Shown here: one piece after another, positions 15,643 through 24,085 of the stretch
How positions within the stretch are numbered: the stretch's first letter is position 1
Layout of the letters: each line of letters opens with the position of its first letter
Source: Actibacterium ureilyticum
GTDB taxonomy: Bacteria > Pseudomonadota > Alphaproteobacteria > Rhodobacterales > Rhodobacteraceae
Direction: 5' to 3'
NCBI RefSeq assembly: GCF_002285435.1
Contig: NZ_NSBT01000039.1
Coordinates: 1 to 64,000 of the forward strand
DNA length: 64,000 nucleotides
Made by a program: the position numbers and the translations under genes
The notes under the pieces: model-generated
Told to the model about the DNA's origin: nothing
The model's input: only the letters and a program-made list of their open reading frames with translations
Databases searched by the model: none

Positions 15643-16569
15643 TTAATGCGTGCCTTCGAAGGCTTCTTCACCTTCACCCAGCGTGTCTTTGTCCAGATAA
15701 CGGCCTTCCGACCCCTCGCCCTCGATCAGTTCCAGGTACGAGCGATAGAAGAACGCGATGGCCTGCAGGAAAATCATGCCGGCATAGAAGACCAGCAGCA
15801 CCTTGAACAGGAAATAGGCGTTGAACCCGTTGGGCGAGAAGCCGATGGTTTCCACGTTCCAGCGCAGGGCACGGGATTTCATCAACAACCGCTCCAGCGT
15901 GTCGCTGGCCGACGGGTTGGGCACCACAAGATTGCGCCACATGAAATACCAGCCATACATCCAGGTCAGCACCGCGACCGGCATCATGAAGATCAGGCAG
16001 CCCACCATGTCGATCACGCGCTTGGTGCGATAGGACACCGCCGAATAGACCAGATCGACCCGCACATGCCCGCCCTGCACGAAGGTATAGGTCGCGCAAA
16101 GCGCCACGATCAGCGCGTTATAGAATTTCAGCCCCTCGGACCACCAGCTGATGTCGAACACCGCCAGCGTGCCCAGCCCGATCCCCATCTCGGACGCCGC
16201 AAAGATCCGCTGCACGAAGACGATGACGAATTGCTGCAGCACCATCACCAGCCCGGCCCAGGCCACGAAGCGGCCGACCGAATTGGCGAACCCTTCCAAC
16301 AGCCGCACCGTGCCCCACAGGATCCCGTTGCGCCAGATCCCCAGACCGGTCAGCACCAGAAACGCGGTGAAGACCACGAAGAAGAATTCGACCGAGCCGC
16401 CGTAATAGATGAAGCGCATCAGCGCTTCCTTGTTCGCCCAGTCCAGCCAAAGCTGCGGATGGGTCAGCGCATATCCCAGATTGTAGAAGGCCATGCCGAT
16501 ATTCTGGACCAGCCACCAAAGGCCCTGCCCCAGCTCGACGAATGCGCCCGCGCCGCTTTGCTCTTCCAT
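15643..16569 (-). CDS. TRAP transporter small permease (DctQ)
   Basis: The product is 308 residues with several hydrophobic segments (for example FFVVFTAFLVLTGLGIW and IFMMPVAVLTWMYGWY). It is longer than the usual 4-segment DctQ of about 160-200 residues, in step with the long DctM next to it. The start ATG 16569 gives MEEQSGAGAF; upstream codons would run into the hairpin after the binding-protein gene. It lies 18 nt before the large permease start. It probably forms the membrane pair with DctM. Confidence 0.87.
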   Translation of the reverse strand: MEEQSGAGAFVELGQGLWWLVQNIGMAFYNLGYALTHPQLWLDWANKEALMRFIYYGGSVEFFFVVFTAFLVLTGLGIWRNGILWGTVRLLEGFANSVGRFVAWAGLVMVLQQFVIVFVQRIFAASEMGIGLGTLAVFDISWWSEGLKFYNALIVALCATYTFVQGGHVRVDLVYSAVSYRTKRVIDMVGCLIFMMPVAVLTWMYGWYFMWRNLVVPNPSASDTLERLLMKSRALRWNVETIGFSPNGFNAYFLFKVLLVFYAGMIFLQAIAFFYRSYLELIEGEGSEGRYLDKDTLGEGEEAFEGTH

Positions 16570-16635
16570 GGTTCCCCCCGAAGGCCCGTTCCGGTCATGC
16601 CATCCCCAACCGGGGCGCATGACCGATGCAAAGAC

Positions 16636-16661
16636 GGGCCCCCCGCCGAAACGGGGCGCCC
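16636..16661 (-). terminator. Hairpin between TRAP binding-protein and permease genes
   Basis: Arms at 16636-16644 and 16653-16661 can form a mostly GC stem (one mismatch) with an 8-base loop and no T-run. It lies 24 nt after the binding-protein stop. It probably protects or attenuates the message so that more binding protein than permease is made, a common arrangement in TRAP and ABC operons. This is inference from position. Confidence 0.5.
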
Positions 16662-16685
16662 GAAAGTTCGCTCAATCGCGCTGGA

Positions 16686-17768
16686 TCAGCCGCGCACCCG
16701 GTCGCGCTGCGCGCGATAGGCCACCGACGATTGCGCGATCCATTCCGACGAGGTTGCCATCGACGCGAAGTAGTCGTCGTGAATCGACTTGAACAGGTCG
16801 TCGCCCATGAACTCTTCATAGACCTTGCCGCTGGCTTCGCCGAACGCGTCCCAGACGCTGTCGGGGAATTCCAGGATCTTGACGCCGCCCGCCGACAGAC
16901 GCTTGAGCGCATCGGCGTTGTTCATCAGGTATTGCGCCAGGTTCCAGACATTGGCGTGACCGGCCGAGATCTCGATCGCCTTCTGCTGGGCGGGGGTCAG
17001 GTCGTTGAACACGTCCAGGTTCACCGCGACCGACAGACCGGCGGCGGGTTCGTGGAAGCCGGCGGTATAGTAGAACTTGGTGATCTCCTGGAAGCCCACC
17101 TTCTCGTCCGACCAGGGGCCGACCCATTCGGTGCCGTCGATGGCGCCCGATGCCAGCGCCTGATAGATCTCGCCGCCCGGCAGGTTCTGCACCGACACGC
17201 CCAGATAACCCAGCGCCTTGCCGCCCAGGCCCGGCATGCGGAATTTCAGACCCTGCAGATCCTCGGGGCCGTTGATTTCCTTGCGGAACCAGCCACCGGC
17301 CTGCGAACCGGTGTTCCCGGCCAGGAAGGATTTCAGGCCAAAGATCTCGCCCAGCTCATGGTGACGTTCCATGCCGCCACCGTGATAGTACCAGTTGTTC
17401 AGCTCTTGCGCGGTCATGCCGAAGGGCACGCCGGTGAAGAAGGCAAACGCCGGATGCTGGTTGACGAAGTAATAATCGGCGGCGTGATACATGTCCGCCT
17501 GTCCCGAAGACACCGCATCGAAGCTTTCGAACGCACCGACCAGCTCGCCGGAATGCTTGACCTCGACCTCGAGCATGCCGTCCGAGATGGCGTTGATGTT
17601 CTCGGCGGTCTTGTCCGCGGCATCGGCCAGACCGGCAAAGCCGCGCGGCCAGGATGTCACCATGGTCAGCTTGCGCTTGCCCTGGGCATAGGCCGGCGCG
17701 GCCAGCGTGGTTGCAGCCGCTGCCGTTCCGCCAAGTGCAGAATTCTTCAGAAATGAACGACGATCCAT
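16686..17768 (-). CDS. TRAP transporter solute-binding protein, keto-acid (TakP/DctP2) type
   Basis: The 360-residue periplasmic protein captures the substrate and delivers it to DctQM. The N-terminus MDRRSFLKNSALGGT is a twin-arginine (Tat) signal, cleaved after an Ala-rich stretch (AAPAYA). Family features are GGWFRKEI (the substrate-carboxylate arginine region), GLKFRMPG and GTEWVGPWSDEKVGF, which resemble TakP, the 2-oxo-acid binder of Rhodobacter sphaeroides. A 2-oxoacid or lactate-like substrate is therefore likely but not proven. ATG 17768 has a GGGAGGA ribosome site. It is the first gene of the operon, divergent from a sensor kinase. Confidence 0.92.
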   Translation of the reverse strand: MDRRSFLKNSALGGTAAAATTLAAPAYAQGKRKLTMVTSWPRGFAGLADAADKTAENINAISDGMLEVEVKHSGELVGAFESFDAVSSGQADMYHAADYYFVNQHPAFAFFTGVPFGMTAQELNNWYYHGGGMERHHELGEIFGLKSFLAGNTGSQAGGWFRKEINGPEDLQGLKFRMPGLGGKALGYLGVSVQNLPGGEIYQALASGAIDGTEWVGPWSDEKVGFQEITKFYYTAGFHEPAAGLSVAVNLDVFNDLTPAQQKAIEISAGHANVWNLAQYLMNNADALKRLSAGGVKILEFPDSVWDAFGEASGKVYEEFMGDDLFKSIHDDYFASMATSSEWIAQSSVAYRAQRDRVRG

Positions 17769-17865
17769 ATTGGTCCTCCCGTAACAAAGCCCGGCGCAGG
17801 CCGGGCGGATCGTTGATTGTTCGGGCACCGTATCCATCTGGGCCAGACGAGAAAATACCGGATTT

Positions 17866-17880
17866 TACGTAGACTGCGTA
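17866..17880. promoter_or_regulatory. TACG-N7-CGTA inverted repeat in the TRAP/sensor-kinase intergenic region
   Basis: TACG (17866-17869) and CGTA (17877-17880) form an interrupted palindrome inside an AT-rich patch. It is in the 228-bp gap between the TRAP operon (start 17768) and the histidine kinase gene (start 17997). It is a good candidate for the binding site of the LuxR-type response regulator encoded just downstream. The size and shape fit NarL/FixJ-type sites, but the regulator-site match is inferred. Confidence 0.5.
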
Positions 17881-17996
17881 TTTTTTGACAAAGCCCCCCG
17901 CCGGTTACGCCTGTTTTTCGCCAATCTTGTCTGTATGCTGCGGGATCAGAGGAATTCAGTTGACGACCGGCCGACCGGGCCGCTCCGGAATCATCC

Positions 17997-19415
17997 ATGC
18001 GCAAACGGCTTTGGCCCGTCGGGGGCCTGAAATACGGACAGAAGCTTTTCCTGTGGGCCTCGCTGCCGCTGGTGCTGGCGGTGGCGGCCATTGCCGTGCT
18101 GGTGGCGCATCAGTCCCGGCAATTGTCCCAGCGCGAGATCGCCGCGCTGGAGGCACAGATGATCCTGGCCAAGCAGGCCGAGCTGAAGAACTATATCACC
18201 ATCGCGCGCAAGGCGTTCTTCAACATCTATGGCCGCGCCGCCCCCGATGACGCCGAGGCAAAGCTGCGCGTGACGCAGATCCTGGCGGCGATGCTTTACG
18301 GGCAGGACGGGTATTTCTTCGTCTATGACTATGACGGCAACAACCTGGTCAGCCCGCGCCAGACCGAGTTCATCAACCGCAACTGGCTGGGCCTGACCGA
18401 TTCGCAGGGCGTGCCGGTGGTCGACGAACTGCTGGAGATCGCGCGCACCGGCGGCGGCTATCACACCTATATGTGGACCAAGCCCTCGACCGGGGAAACC
18501 GAACAGATGGTGTCCTATGTCATCGGGTTGCAGGACTGGCGGTGGGCCGTGGGGACCGGCATCTTCATCGACGATGTGCGCCGCACCGTCGCCGCCACCC
18601 GCGCCGCGACCGAAGAACGCATCCGCCGCACATTTCTGTGGATCGGGGCGATCACGCTGGTGGCGCTGCTGGGGGTGTTCCTGTCGGGCGTTCTGCTGAA
18701 CCTGCGCGAAAGACGGCTGGCCGATGCCAAGCTCAAGGCCCTGACCCAGCGCATCTTCGACACCCAGGAGGAAGAGCGCGGCCGCGTCGCGCGCGAGTTG
18801 CATGACAGCATCAGCCAGATCCTGGTGGGCGTGCGGTACAAGCTGGAACTGGCCCGGCGGCGGATGGAAAACGGCAGCGCGGGCGCGCAGGACGACCTGG
18901 ACACCGGCATCTCGGGCCTGAACGGCGCCATACAGGAGGTCCGCCGCATCAGCCGCGACCTGCGCCCCGGCGTGCTGGACGATCTGGGGCTTGGCCCGGC
19001 GCTGCGGGTGCTGACCGAGGAATTCCAGAACCGCACCGGCATCGCGGCCGAGTTCGAGACCGTGGTGTTCCGCAACCGTCTGGACAACGAGGCCAAGAGC
19101 GCCCTTTACCGCATCGCGCAAGAGGCGCTGACCAATATCGAACGCCATTCAGGCGCCACGCAGGTCACGCTGAAGGTGCGCGGCGACGAACACGGCGCGG
19201 TGCTGCGGATCGACGACAATGGCCGCGGGCTGGCCGCCGCGGCCGAAGATGGCGGCCCCGGCGGGGGTCTGGGCCTGCGCAACATGCAGGAACGGATCGA
19301 ACAGCTGAACGGCACGCTGCGGGTCCTGTCGTCGCGCAACGGTACGTTGATCGAGGCCCGCGTGCCGCTGGCCCATATGCTGTCCCCGGAAGAAAAGACA
19401 AAGGCAAGCGCATGA
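17997..19415 (+). CDS. Cache-domain sensor histidine kinase (NarX/UhpB type)
   Basis: The 472-residue membrane kinase has a first membrane segment (about 16-38) and a periplasmic single-cache domain (about 45-205, with GQDGYFFVYDYDGNNLVSP and WRWAVGTGIFIDDV). A second membrane segment spans 212-235. A HisKA_3 dimerisation part has the phosphorylated histidine in RVARELHDSIS (H269). The HATPase part includes ALTNIERHSGATQ and IDDNGRGLA. It is divergent from a TRAP operon and overlaps the response regulator gene (ATGA), so it probably senses the transported organic acid. Confidence 0.92.
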   Translation: MRKRLWPVGGLKYGQKLFLWASLPLVLAVAAIAVLVAHQSRQLSQREIAALEAQMILAKQAELKNYITIARKAFFNIYGRAAPDDAEAKLRVTQILAAMLYGQDGYFFVYDYDGNNLVSPRQTEFINRNWLGLTDSQGVPVVDELLEIARTGGGYHTYMWTKPSTGETEQMVSYVIGLQDWRWAVGTGIFIDDVRRTVAATRAATEERIRRTFLWIGAITLVALLGVFLSGVLLNLRERRLADAKLKALTQRIFDTQEEERGRVARELHDSISQILVGVRYKLELARRRMENGSAGAQDDLDTGISGLNGAIQEVRRISRDLRPGVLDDLGLGPALRVLTEEFQNRTGIAAEFETVVFRNRLDNEAKSALYRIAQEALTNIERHSGATQVTLKVRGDEHGAVLRIDDNGRGLAAAAEDGGPGGGLGLRNMQERIEQLNGTLRVLSSRNGTLIEARVPLAHMLSPEEKTKASA

Positions 19416-20056
19416 CCACACCCATCCGTGTCGTGATCGTCGATGACCACCCGATGGTGGCCGAAGGCATTCAGGCGATCCTGGAAACCTATGACGACCT
19501 GAATGTGGTGGCCGCGCTGTCCAACGGCCAGGAGATCGTCGATCAGGTCGACACGCTGGCGCCCGATGTGATCCTGCTGGATCTGAACATGCCCAATGTG
19601 AACGGGCTGACCGCGACCGAGATGATCCTGGAACGCCGCCCCGACACGCGCATCCTGATCCTGTCGATGCATGACAGCACCGAATACATCAACTCCGCGC
19701 TCAGCCACGGCGCGCGGGGCTATATCCTGAAAGACGTGCCCACGGACGAGATCCGCGCCGCGATCCTGACGGTGATGGCGGGCCGGCAATACCTGTGCAC
19801 CGGCGCGACATCGGCGCTGGAAACCAAGCCCGGCGGGATGCGCGACCAGCTGACCAACCGCGAACAGACGATCCTGCTGCAACTGGCGCAGGGCAGATCG
19901 AACAAAGAGGTCGCGGCGGCGCTGAACATCTCGGTCCGGACGGTCGAAACCCACCGCAAGAACATCAAGACCAAGCTGGGCATCAGCTCTACCGCCGGGC
20001 TGACGCGCTATGCGATGGAACACGGGGTGTTGCAGGGCACCGGCAGCCGGATCTGA
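19412..20056 (+). CDS. LuxR/NarL-family response regulator
   Basis: The 214-residue protein has a receiver domain with acidic pair DD (11-12) and phosphorylated D57 (VILLDLNMPN), then a C-terminal LuxR helix-turn-helix (LTNREQTILLQLAQGRSNKEVAAALNIS...VETHRKNI, about 145-205). Its ATG overlaps the TGA of the kinase gene, so it is the cognate partner. The likely target is the divergent TRAP operon. A long perfect inverted repeat follows the gene. Confidence 0.93.
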   Translation: MTTPIRVVIVDDHPMVAEGIQAILETYDDLNVVAALSNGQEIVDQVDTLAPDVILLDLNMPNVNGLTATEMILERRPDTRILILSMHDSTEYINSALSHGARGYILKDVPTDEIRAAILTVMAGRQYLCTGATSALETKPGGMRDQLTNREQTILLQLAQGRSNKEVAAALNISVRTVETHRKNIKTKLGISSTAGLTRYAMEHGVLQGTGSRI

Positions 20057-20075
20057 GCCCGCGGGACAAGCTTGC

Positions 20076-20142
20076 GGTAGGGTGGGGTTTCACCCCACCT
20101 GCGCAGCGGGTCCGGCGTGGTGGGGTGAAACCCCACCCTACC
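20076..20142. repeat. Perfect 24-bp inverted repeat with nested hairpins
   Basis: Arms at 20076-20099 and 20119-20142 are exact reverse complements, separated by 19 bases. Each arm contains its own palindrome (GTGGGGT-ttc-ACCCCAC), so it can fold as one long or two small hairpins. It lies between the response regulator stop (20056) and the cueR end (20167) and could end both convergent transcripts. The nested design looks like a mobile REP-type element. Confidence 0.75.
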
Positions 20143-20166
20143 CCCCCCGATCAGCGCGGCGCGCGC

Positions 20167-20559
20167 TCAGGCGTCGGGATTGGCCAGAGATTCCAGGATC
20201 GGGCAATCGGGGCGGCTGTCACCGGCACAGGATTTGACCAGCCCCGTCAGCGTGGCGCGCATTTCCGACAGATCCGCGATCTTCTGTTCGATCCGGTCCA
20301 GGTGGTGCAGCGCGATATCCCGCACCTCGGCGCTGGTGCGGTGTTCATCCTCGTAAAGCTGCATCAGGGCGCGGCAATCCTCGATGCTGAACCCCAGCGC
20401 CCGCGCCCGGCCCAGAAAGGCCAGCTTGTGCAGATCGCTGTCGCTGAACGCGCGATAGCCATTGGCGCTGCGCGCCGGGGTGATCAGGCCGATATCCTCG
20501 TAATACCGGATCGTCTTGGCGGGCAGGCCCGCGCGTTCCGCCACATCGCCGATATTCAT
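20167..20559 (-). CDS. cueR: Copper-responsive MerR-family activator CueR
   Basis: The 130-residue regulator has an N-terminal MerR winged helix (MNIGDVAERAGLPAKTIRYYEDIGL), a long dimerisation helix, and a C-terminal Cu(I) loop with two cysteines seven residues apart (CAGDSRPDC). This spacing is the CueR/HmrR signature for monovalent metals. It overlaps the stop of copA by 4 nt (ATGA) and so is co-transcribed with its own target, giving feedback. The CueR-type promoter upstream of copA matches. Confidence 0.92.
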   Translation of the reverse strand: MNIGDVAERAGLPAKTIRYYEDIGLITPARSANGYRAFSDSDLHKLAFLGRARALGFSIEDCRALMQLYEDEHRTSAEVRDIALHHLDRIEQKIADLSEMRATLTGLVKSCAGDSRPDCPILESLANPDA

Positions 20560-23051
20560 GCCGCCCCCTGTTCCGCCGTTGCGGGCACCCAGCCCGATGC
20601 CTGTTGCGCCGCCTTGCCGCCGCCCGCGCGCCGCAGCCGCAGCGCGTTGGTCACCACGAAGACCGACGACAGCGCCATCGCGCCGCCCGCCAGCATCGGC
20701 GACAGCAGCGGCCCGCCGAACAGGTGCAACGCCCCCGCCGCCACCGGGATCAGCGCGACGTTATAGGCGAATGCCCAGAACAGGTTCTGCCGGATATTGC
20801 GCATCGTGGCGCGGCTGATGTCGTATGCCGTCAGCGTGCCCGCCAGATCGCCGGTCATCAGCACGATATCGGCAGCCTCGATCGCCACATCGGTGCCGGT
20901 GCCGATCGCGATGCCGGTATCGGCCTCGGCCAATGCGGGCGCATCGTTGATGCCGTCGCCCACGAAGATCACCGGGCCATGGGCCGTGCGCAGCCGCTTG
21001 ACCGCCTCGGCCTTGTCGCCGGGCAGCACCTCGGCCTCGATGGCGTCGATGCCGATCTGTTGGCCGATCCGGGCGGCGGTCTCGGCGGTGTCGCCGGTGA
21101 TCATCGCCACCTGCACGCCTTGGTCGCGGAAGCCCGCGATGACCGCCTCGGCCCCCGGTTTCACCCGGTCGGCCACGCCCAGCACGGCCACGGCGCGGCC
21201 ATCCTCGGCCACGTAAACCGGCGTTTCGCCCCGCGCGGCAATCGCGTGGCCCGCATCGGACACCGGTGCCAGGTCGATGCCCGCGCCCGTCAGGTGCCGC
21301 GCCGATCCGGCCCGAATTTCGTGCCCGTCCACCATGCCCTGCAACCCGTGGCCGGGGGTGATCTGCACCTCGCTGGCCTGCGGGATGCCCGCGCCCTTGT
21401 CGCGCGCGGCCGCCACGATGGCCCGCCCCACAGGATGTTCCGAGGCGCTTTCCAACCCCGCCAGCCGCGCCAGAACGGCGTCGGCTTCGCCGGGCGCAAC
21501 GGCCTCGAAACTGGCCAGAACCGGCTGGCCCATGGTCAGGGTCCCGGTCTTGTCAAAGGCGATGACGGCGGCCTTTTGCATCTGCTGCAATGCCTCGCCC
21601 TTGCGGAAGAGCACGCCCAGTTCCGCCGCACGCCCCGTGCCCACCATGATCGAGGTCGGCGTCGCCAGCCCCATGGCACAGGGACAGGCCACGATCAGCA
21701 CCGACACGCCCGCCACCAGCGCCAGGCGCGGATCGGGGCCGAAGACCAGCCAGACCAGCACGGTGGCCAGCGCCACGGCGATCACCACCGGCACGAAAAC
21801 GGAAGTGATCCGGTCCAGCAGCGCCTGGATCGGCAGCTTGGCCGCCTGGGCGGTTTCGACCATGCGGATGATCTGCGACAGGACGGTGTCGCCCCCCACG
21901 GCAGTCGCGCGCAGGCGCAGCGCGCCCTGCCCGTTCACCGTGCCGCCGATCACCTTGGCACCCGCATCCTTGGCCACCGGCATCGGTTCGCCCGTGATCA
22001 TGCTTTCGTCGACGTAAGATGTCCCCTCGACCACCGTGCCGTCGACCGCGATCCGCTCGCCGGGGCGCAGTTGGATGATGTCGCCGGTCACGATCTCGTC
22101 CAGCGGGCGTTCGGCAAATGTGCCATTGCGTTCGACCATGGCCGTGGCGGGTTGCAACCGGACCAGCGCCGCGATGGCCGCGCCGGTGCGGCCCTTGGCG
22201 CGCGCCTCCAGCCACCGGCCCACCAGGATCAGCGCGGCGACCACGGCGGCGGCCTCATAGTAAACCTGCGCGGTGCCCGCGGGAAACAGCCCCGGCACCA
22301 GCAGCACCAGCGTGGAATAGGACCAGGCGGCCAAAGTGCCCAAAGCGACCAGCGAATTCATCTCGGGCGATCCGCGCAGCAGCGCCGGGATCCCCTTGCG
22401 ATAGAACACCCGCCCCGGCCCGGCCAGCAGCGCGGTGGTCAGCACCCCCTGGATCAGCCAGCTTGCCTTGTGCCCGATGGTGCGCCCGATCAGCTCGGCC
22501 ATGCCGGGCACCAGATGCGCGCCCATCGCCAGCACGAAGACCGGCAGCGCCAGCACCACCGCCCACAGCGTCGACCGGCGCAGCGTGGAAATCTCGGCCG
22601 CATGGGCGTCCTCGACCGCCTCGGGCGGCGTGTCACCGGCCGGTTGGGCGTCATAGCCGCCCGCCGTCAGTGCCGCCGCCAGATCGGCCAACCGCTGCGT
22701 ACCCGACAACCAGCGCACCTGCGCCGTCTTGCCCGCCAGGTTGGCGGTGGCCGACACCACGCCCGGCTGCGCCAGCAGGATCTTTTCGATCTTCGCCACG
22801 CAGGAGCCGCAATTCATCCCCTGCACCGCCAGCTTGCCCTCGGCCATCGCGGCGGGATAGCCCGCGCCGTCCAGCGCCTCGGCCAGTGCCCCCGCCGATG
22901 CGCCATCGGCAATCTGCACCTGCGCCTTCTGGCTGGCCAGGTTCAGACTGACCTCGCTGACACCCGGCACCGCCTGAAGCGCCTTTTGCGCGCGCCCCAC
23001 ACAGGACGCGCAGGACAGACCGGTCACGGGAAACGACAACATCTGGGTCAT
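20556..23051 (-). CDS. copA: Copper-exporting P1B-type ATPase
   Basis: The 831-residue inner-membrane pump exports Cu(I) to the periplasm. Two N-terminal metal-binding domains carry CxxC motifs (GLSCASC at 12-17 and MNCGSC). The membrane metal site is CPC (ACPCAMGLATP), the phosphorylated Asp is in DKTGTLT, and the hinge is GDGINDAPALAEAD. ATG 23051 has an AAGGAG ribosome site; an in-frame start 36 nt upstream is less likely. A CueR promoter drives it and cueR follows in the same transcript. Confidence 0.95.
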   Translation of the reverse strand: MTQMLSFPVTGLSCASCVGRAQKALQAVPGVSEVSLNLASQKAQVQIADGASAGALAEALDGAGYPAAMAEGKLAVQGMNCGSCVAKIEKILLAQPGVVSATANLAGKTAQVRWLSGTQRLADLAAALTAGGYDAQPAGDTPPEAVEDAHAAEISTLRRSTLWAVVLALPVFVLAMGAHLVPGMAELIGRTIGHKASWLIQGVLTTALLAGPGRVFYRKGIPALLRGSPEMNSLVALGTLAAWSYSTLVLLVPGLFPAGTAQVYYEAAAVVAALILVGRWLEARAKGRTGAAIAALVRLQPATAMVERNGTFAERPLDEIVTGDIIQLRPGERIAVDGTVVEGTSYVDESMITGEPMPVAKDAGAKVIGGTVNGQGALRLRATAVGGDTVLSQIIRMVETAQAAKLPIQALLDRITSVFVPVVIAVALATVLVWLVFGPDPRLALVAGVSVLIVACPCAMGLATPTSIMVGTGRAAELGVLFRKGEALQQMQKAAVIAFDKTGTLTMGQPVLASFEAVAPGEADAVLARLAGLESASEHPVGRAIVAAARDKGAGIPQASEVQITPGHGLQGMVDGHEIRAGSARHLTGAGIDLAPVSDAGHAIAARGETPVYVAEDGRAVAVLGVADRVKPGAEAVIAGFRDQGVQVAMITGDTAETAARIGQQIGIDAIEAEVLPGDKAEAVKRLRTAHGPVIFVGDGINDAPALAEADTGIAIGTGTDVAIEAADIVLMTGDLAGTLTAYDISRATMRNIRQNLFWAFAYNVALIPVAAGALHLFGGPLLSPMLAGGAMALSSVFVVTNALRLRRAGGGKAAQQASGWVPATAEQGAA

Positions 23052-23082
23052 GGCAGACTCCTTTGGATGGCTTGTTGCCCCT

Positions 23083-23113
23083 GACATAGGGCTTCCAGCA
23101 ACAGGAAGGTCAA
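23083..23113 (-). promoter_or_regulatory. CueR-type promoter of copA
   Basis: On the minus strand a -35 TTGACC (23108-23113) and a -10 TATGTC (23083-23088) are separated by exactly 19 bp, the stretched spacing that MerR-family activators correct. The spacer holds the dyad CTTCC...GGAAG (23092-23096 and 23104-23108), close to the known CueR/HmrR box. This predicts copper induction of the copA-cueR operon. Confidence 0.9.
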
Positions 23114-23209
23114 CAGGGCGAAGATAGTCTTTTTGACAAGCAAGACAAATGCCAGGCCGCGCGGGAAACCGGGCCGGGATCGGGAATGTCTGGTAATCGG
23201 ATGGGATTG

Positions 23210-23299
23210 TGGCGGAGAGACAGGGATTCGAACCCTGGAGACAGTTTCCTGCCTACACACTTTCCAGGCGTGCGCCTTCGACCACTCGGCCACCTCTCC
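23210..23299 (-). tRNA. tRNA-Ser (anticodon GGA)
   Basis: The minus strand shows a 5' acceptor arm GGAGAGG, a long variable arm as in class II serine tRNAs, an anticodon loop CTGGAAA with anticodon GGA, and a T-arm GGGTTCGAATCCC. The acceptor 3' strand TCTCTCC is followed by discriminator G and an encoded CCA. The total is about 90 nt including CCA. Confidence 0.93.
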
Positions 23300-23362
23300 G
23301 TGAGGACTGCTCCTACGCAAATCCGCTGCGGGACGCAAGGGCTGTCTGCGCGCGCCGGGCCG

Positions 23363-24085
23363 TCAGTCGGCCAGCACCAGATGCACGCGGCGATGGTCGC
23401 GGCCCTTGGCCTCGATCTTGCCCAGCCACAACGGGCCGATCTCGCCGGTGCGGCGGACATGGGTACCGCCGCAGGGTTGCAGATCGACCGGCGCGTCCGC
23501 GGGGCCGATCCGCACCATCCGCACGCGCCCGTCGCCGCGCGGCGGGGCCACGTCGCGGGTGCGGATCAGGTCGGGGCGGCTCAGCAATTCGTCATGGCCG
23601 ATCCAGTCCTGCGTCACCGGCAGATCGCTTTTGACCAGCGCGTTCAGGCGGTCCTGAAGCCCCTGCTTGTCGGCGGGCGGGTCGGGCATCATGAAATCCA
23701 GCCGCCCGCGATCGGCCGACACCGCGCCGCCGGTGATCGGCAGCGGGATCACCGCCGACAGCAGATGCAGCGCGGTGTGCACCCGCATATGCGCAAGCCG
23801 GCGCGGCAGGTCCAGCCGCTGCAACACCAGATCGCCCGGTGCCGGCAGCGGGCGCGGCTCCATCGGGACCAGAACCGCGTGGCCGTCCGCGTCGCGCATG
23901 GTGGTGGCGATGGGAATTGCGTGGCGGCTGTTCCATTCCAGCCAGCCGCTATCGCCCGGCTGCCCGCCGCCCTGGGGATAGAACAGCGGCTGATCCAGCA
24001 CGATGCCGCCTGCATCGGTGATCGCCAGAACCGTCGCGGGCGCCTCTTTCAGGTAACTGTCCTGATGATAGAGCGGGACGGTCAT
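23363..24085 (-). CDS. Alanyl-tRNA editing protein (AlaX type)
   Basis: The 240-residue free-standing editing domain hydrolyses Ser- or Gly-tRNA(Ala). It has the zinc motifs of the AlaRS second additional domain: HMRVHTALHLL with the H-x3-H pair, and CGGTHVRRTGEIG with the C-x3-H pair. An N-terminal AlaRS-like beta part has QPLFYPQGGGQPGDSGWL. The ATG overlaps the stop of the upstream MscS gene (ATGA). A much longer open frame upstream is a shadow of the MscS gene and was trimmed. Confidence 0.9.
   Translation of the reverse strand: MTVPLYHQDSYLKEAPATVLAITDAGGIVLDQPLFYPQGGGQPGDSGWLEWNSRHAIPIATTMRDADGHAVLVPMEPRPLPAPGDLVLQRLDLPRRLAHMRVHTALHLLSAVIPLPITGGAVSADRGRLDFMMPDPPADKQGLQDRLNALVKSDLPVTQDWIGHDELLSRPDLIRTRDVAPPRGDGRVRMVRIGPADAPVDLQPCGGTHVRRTGEIGPLWLGKIEAKGRDHRRVHLVLAD

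Noticed and set aside
13378-16719. 1113-codon plus-strand open frame opposite the TRAP permeases
   Set aside because: Its translation is almost only His, Gln, Arg and Asp, typical of the antisense of membrane-protein genes; the minus-strand genes have clear TRAP motifs.
20604-23084. 826-codon plus-strand open frame opposite copA
   Set aside because: Antisense shadow of the P-type ATPase gene, with no recognisable domain and no ribosome site.
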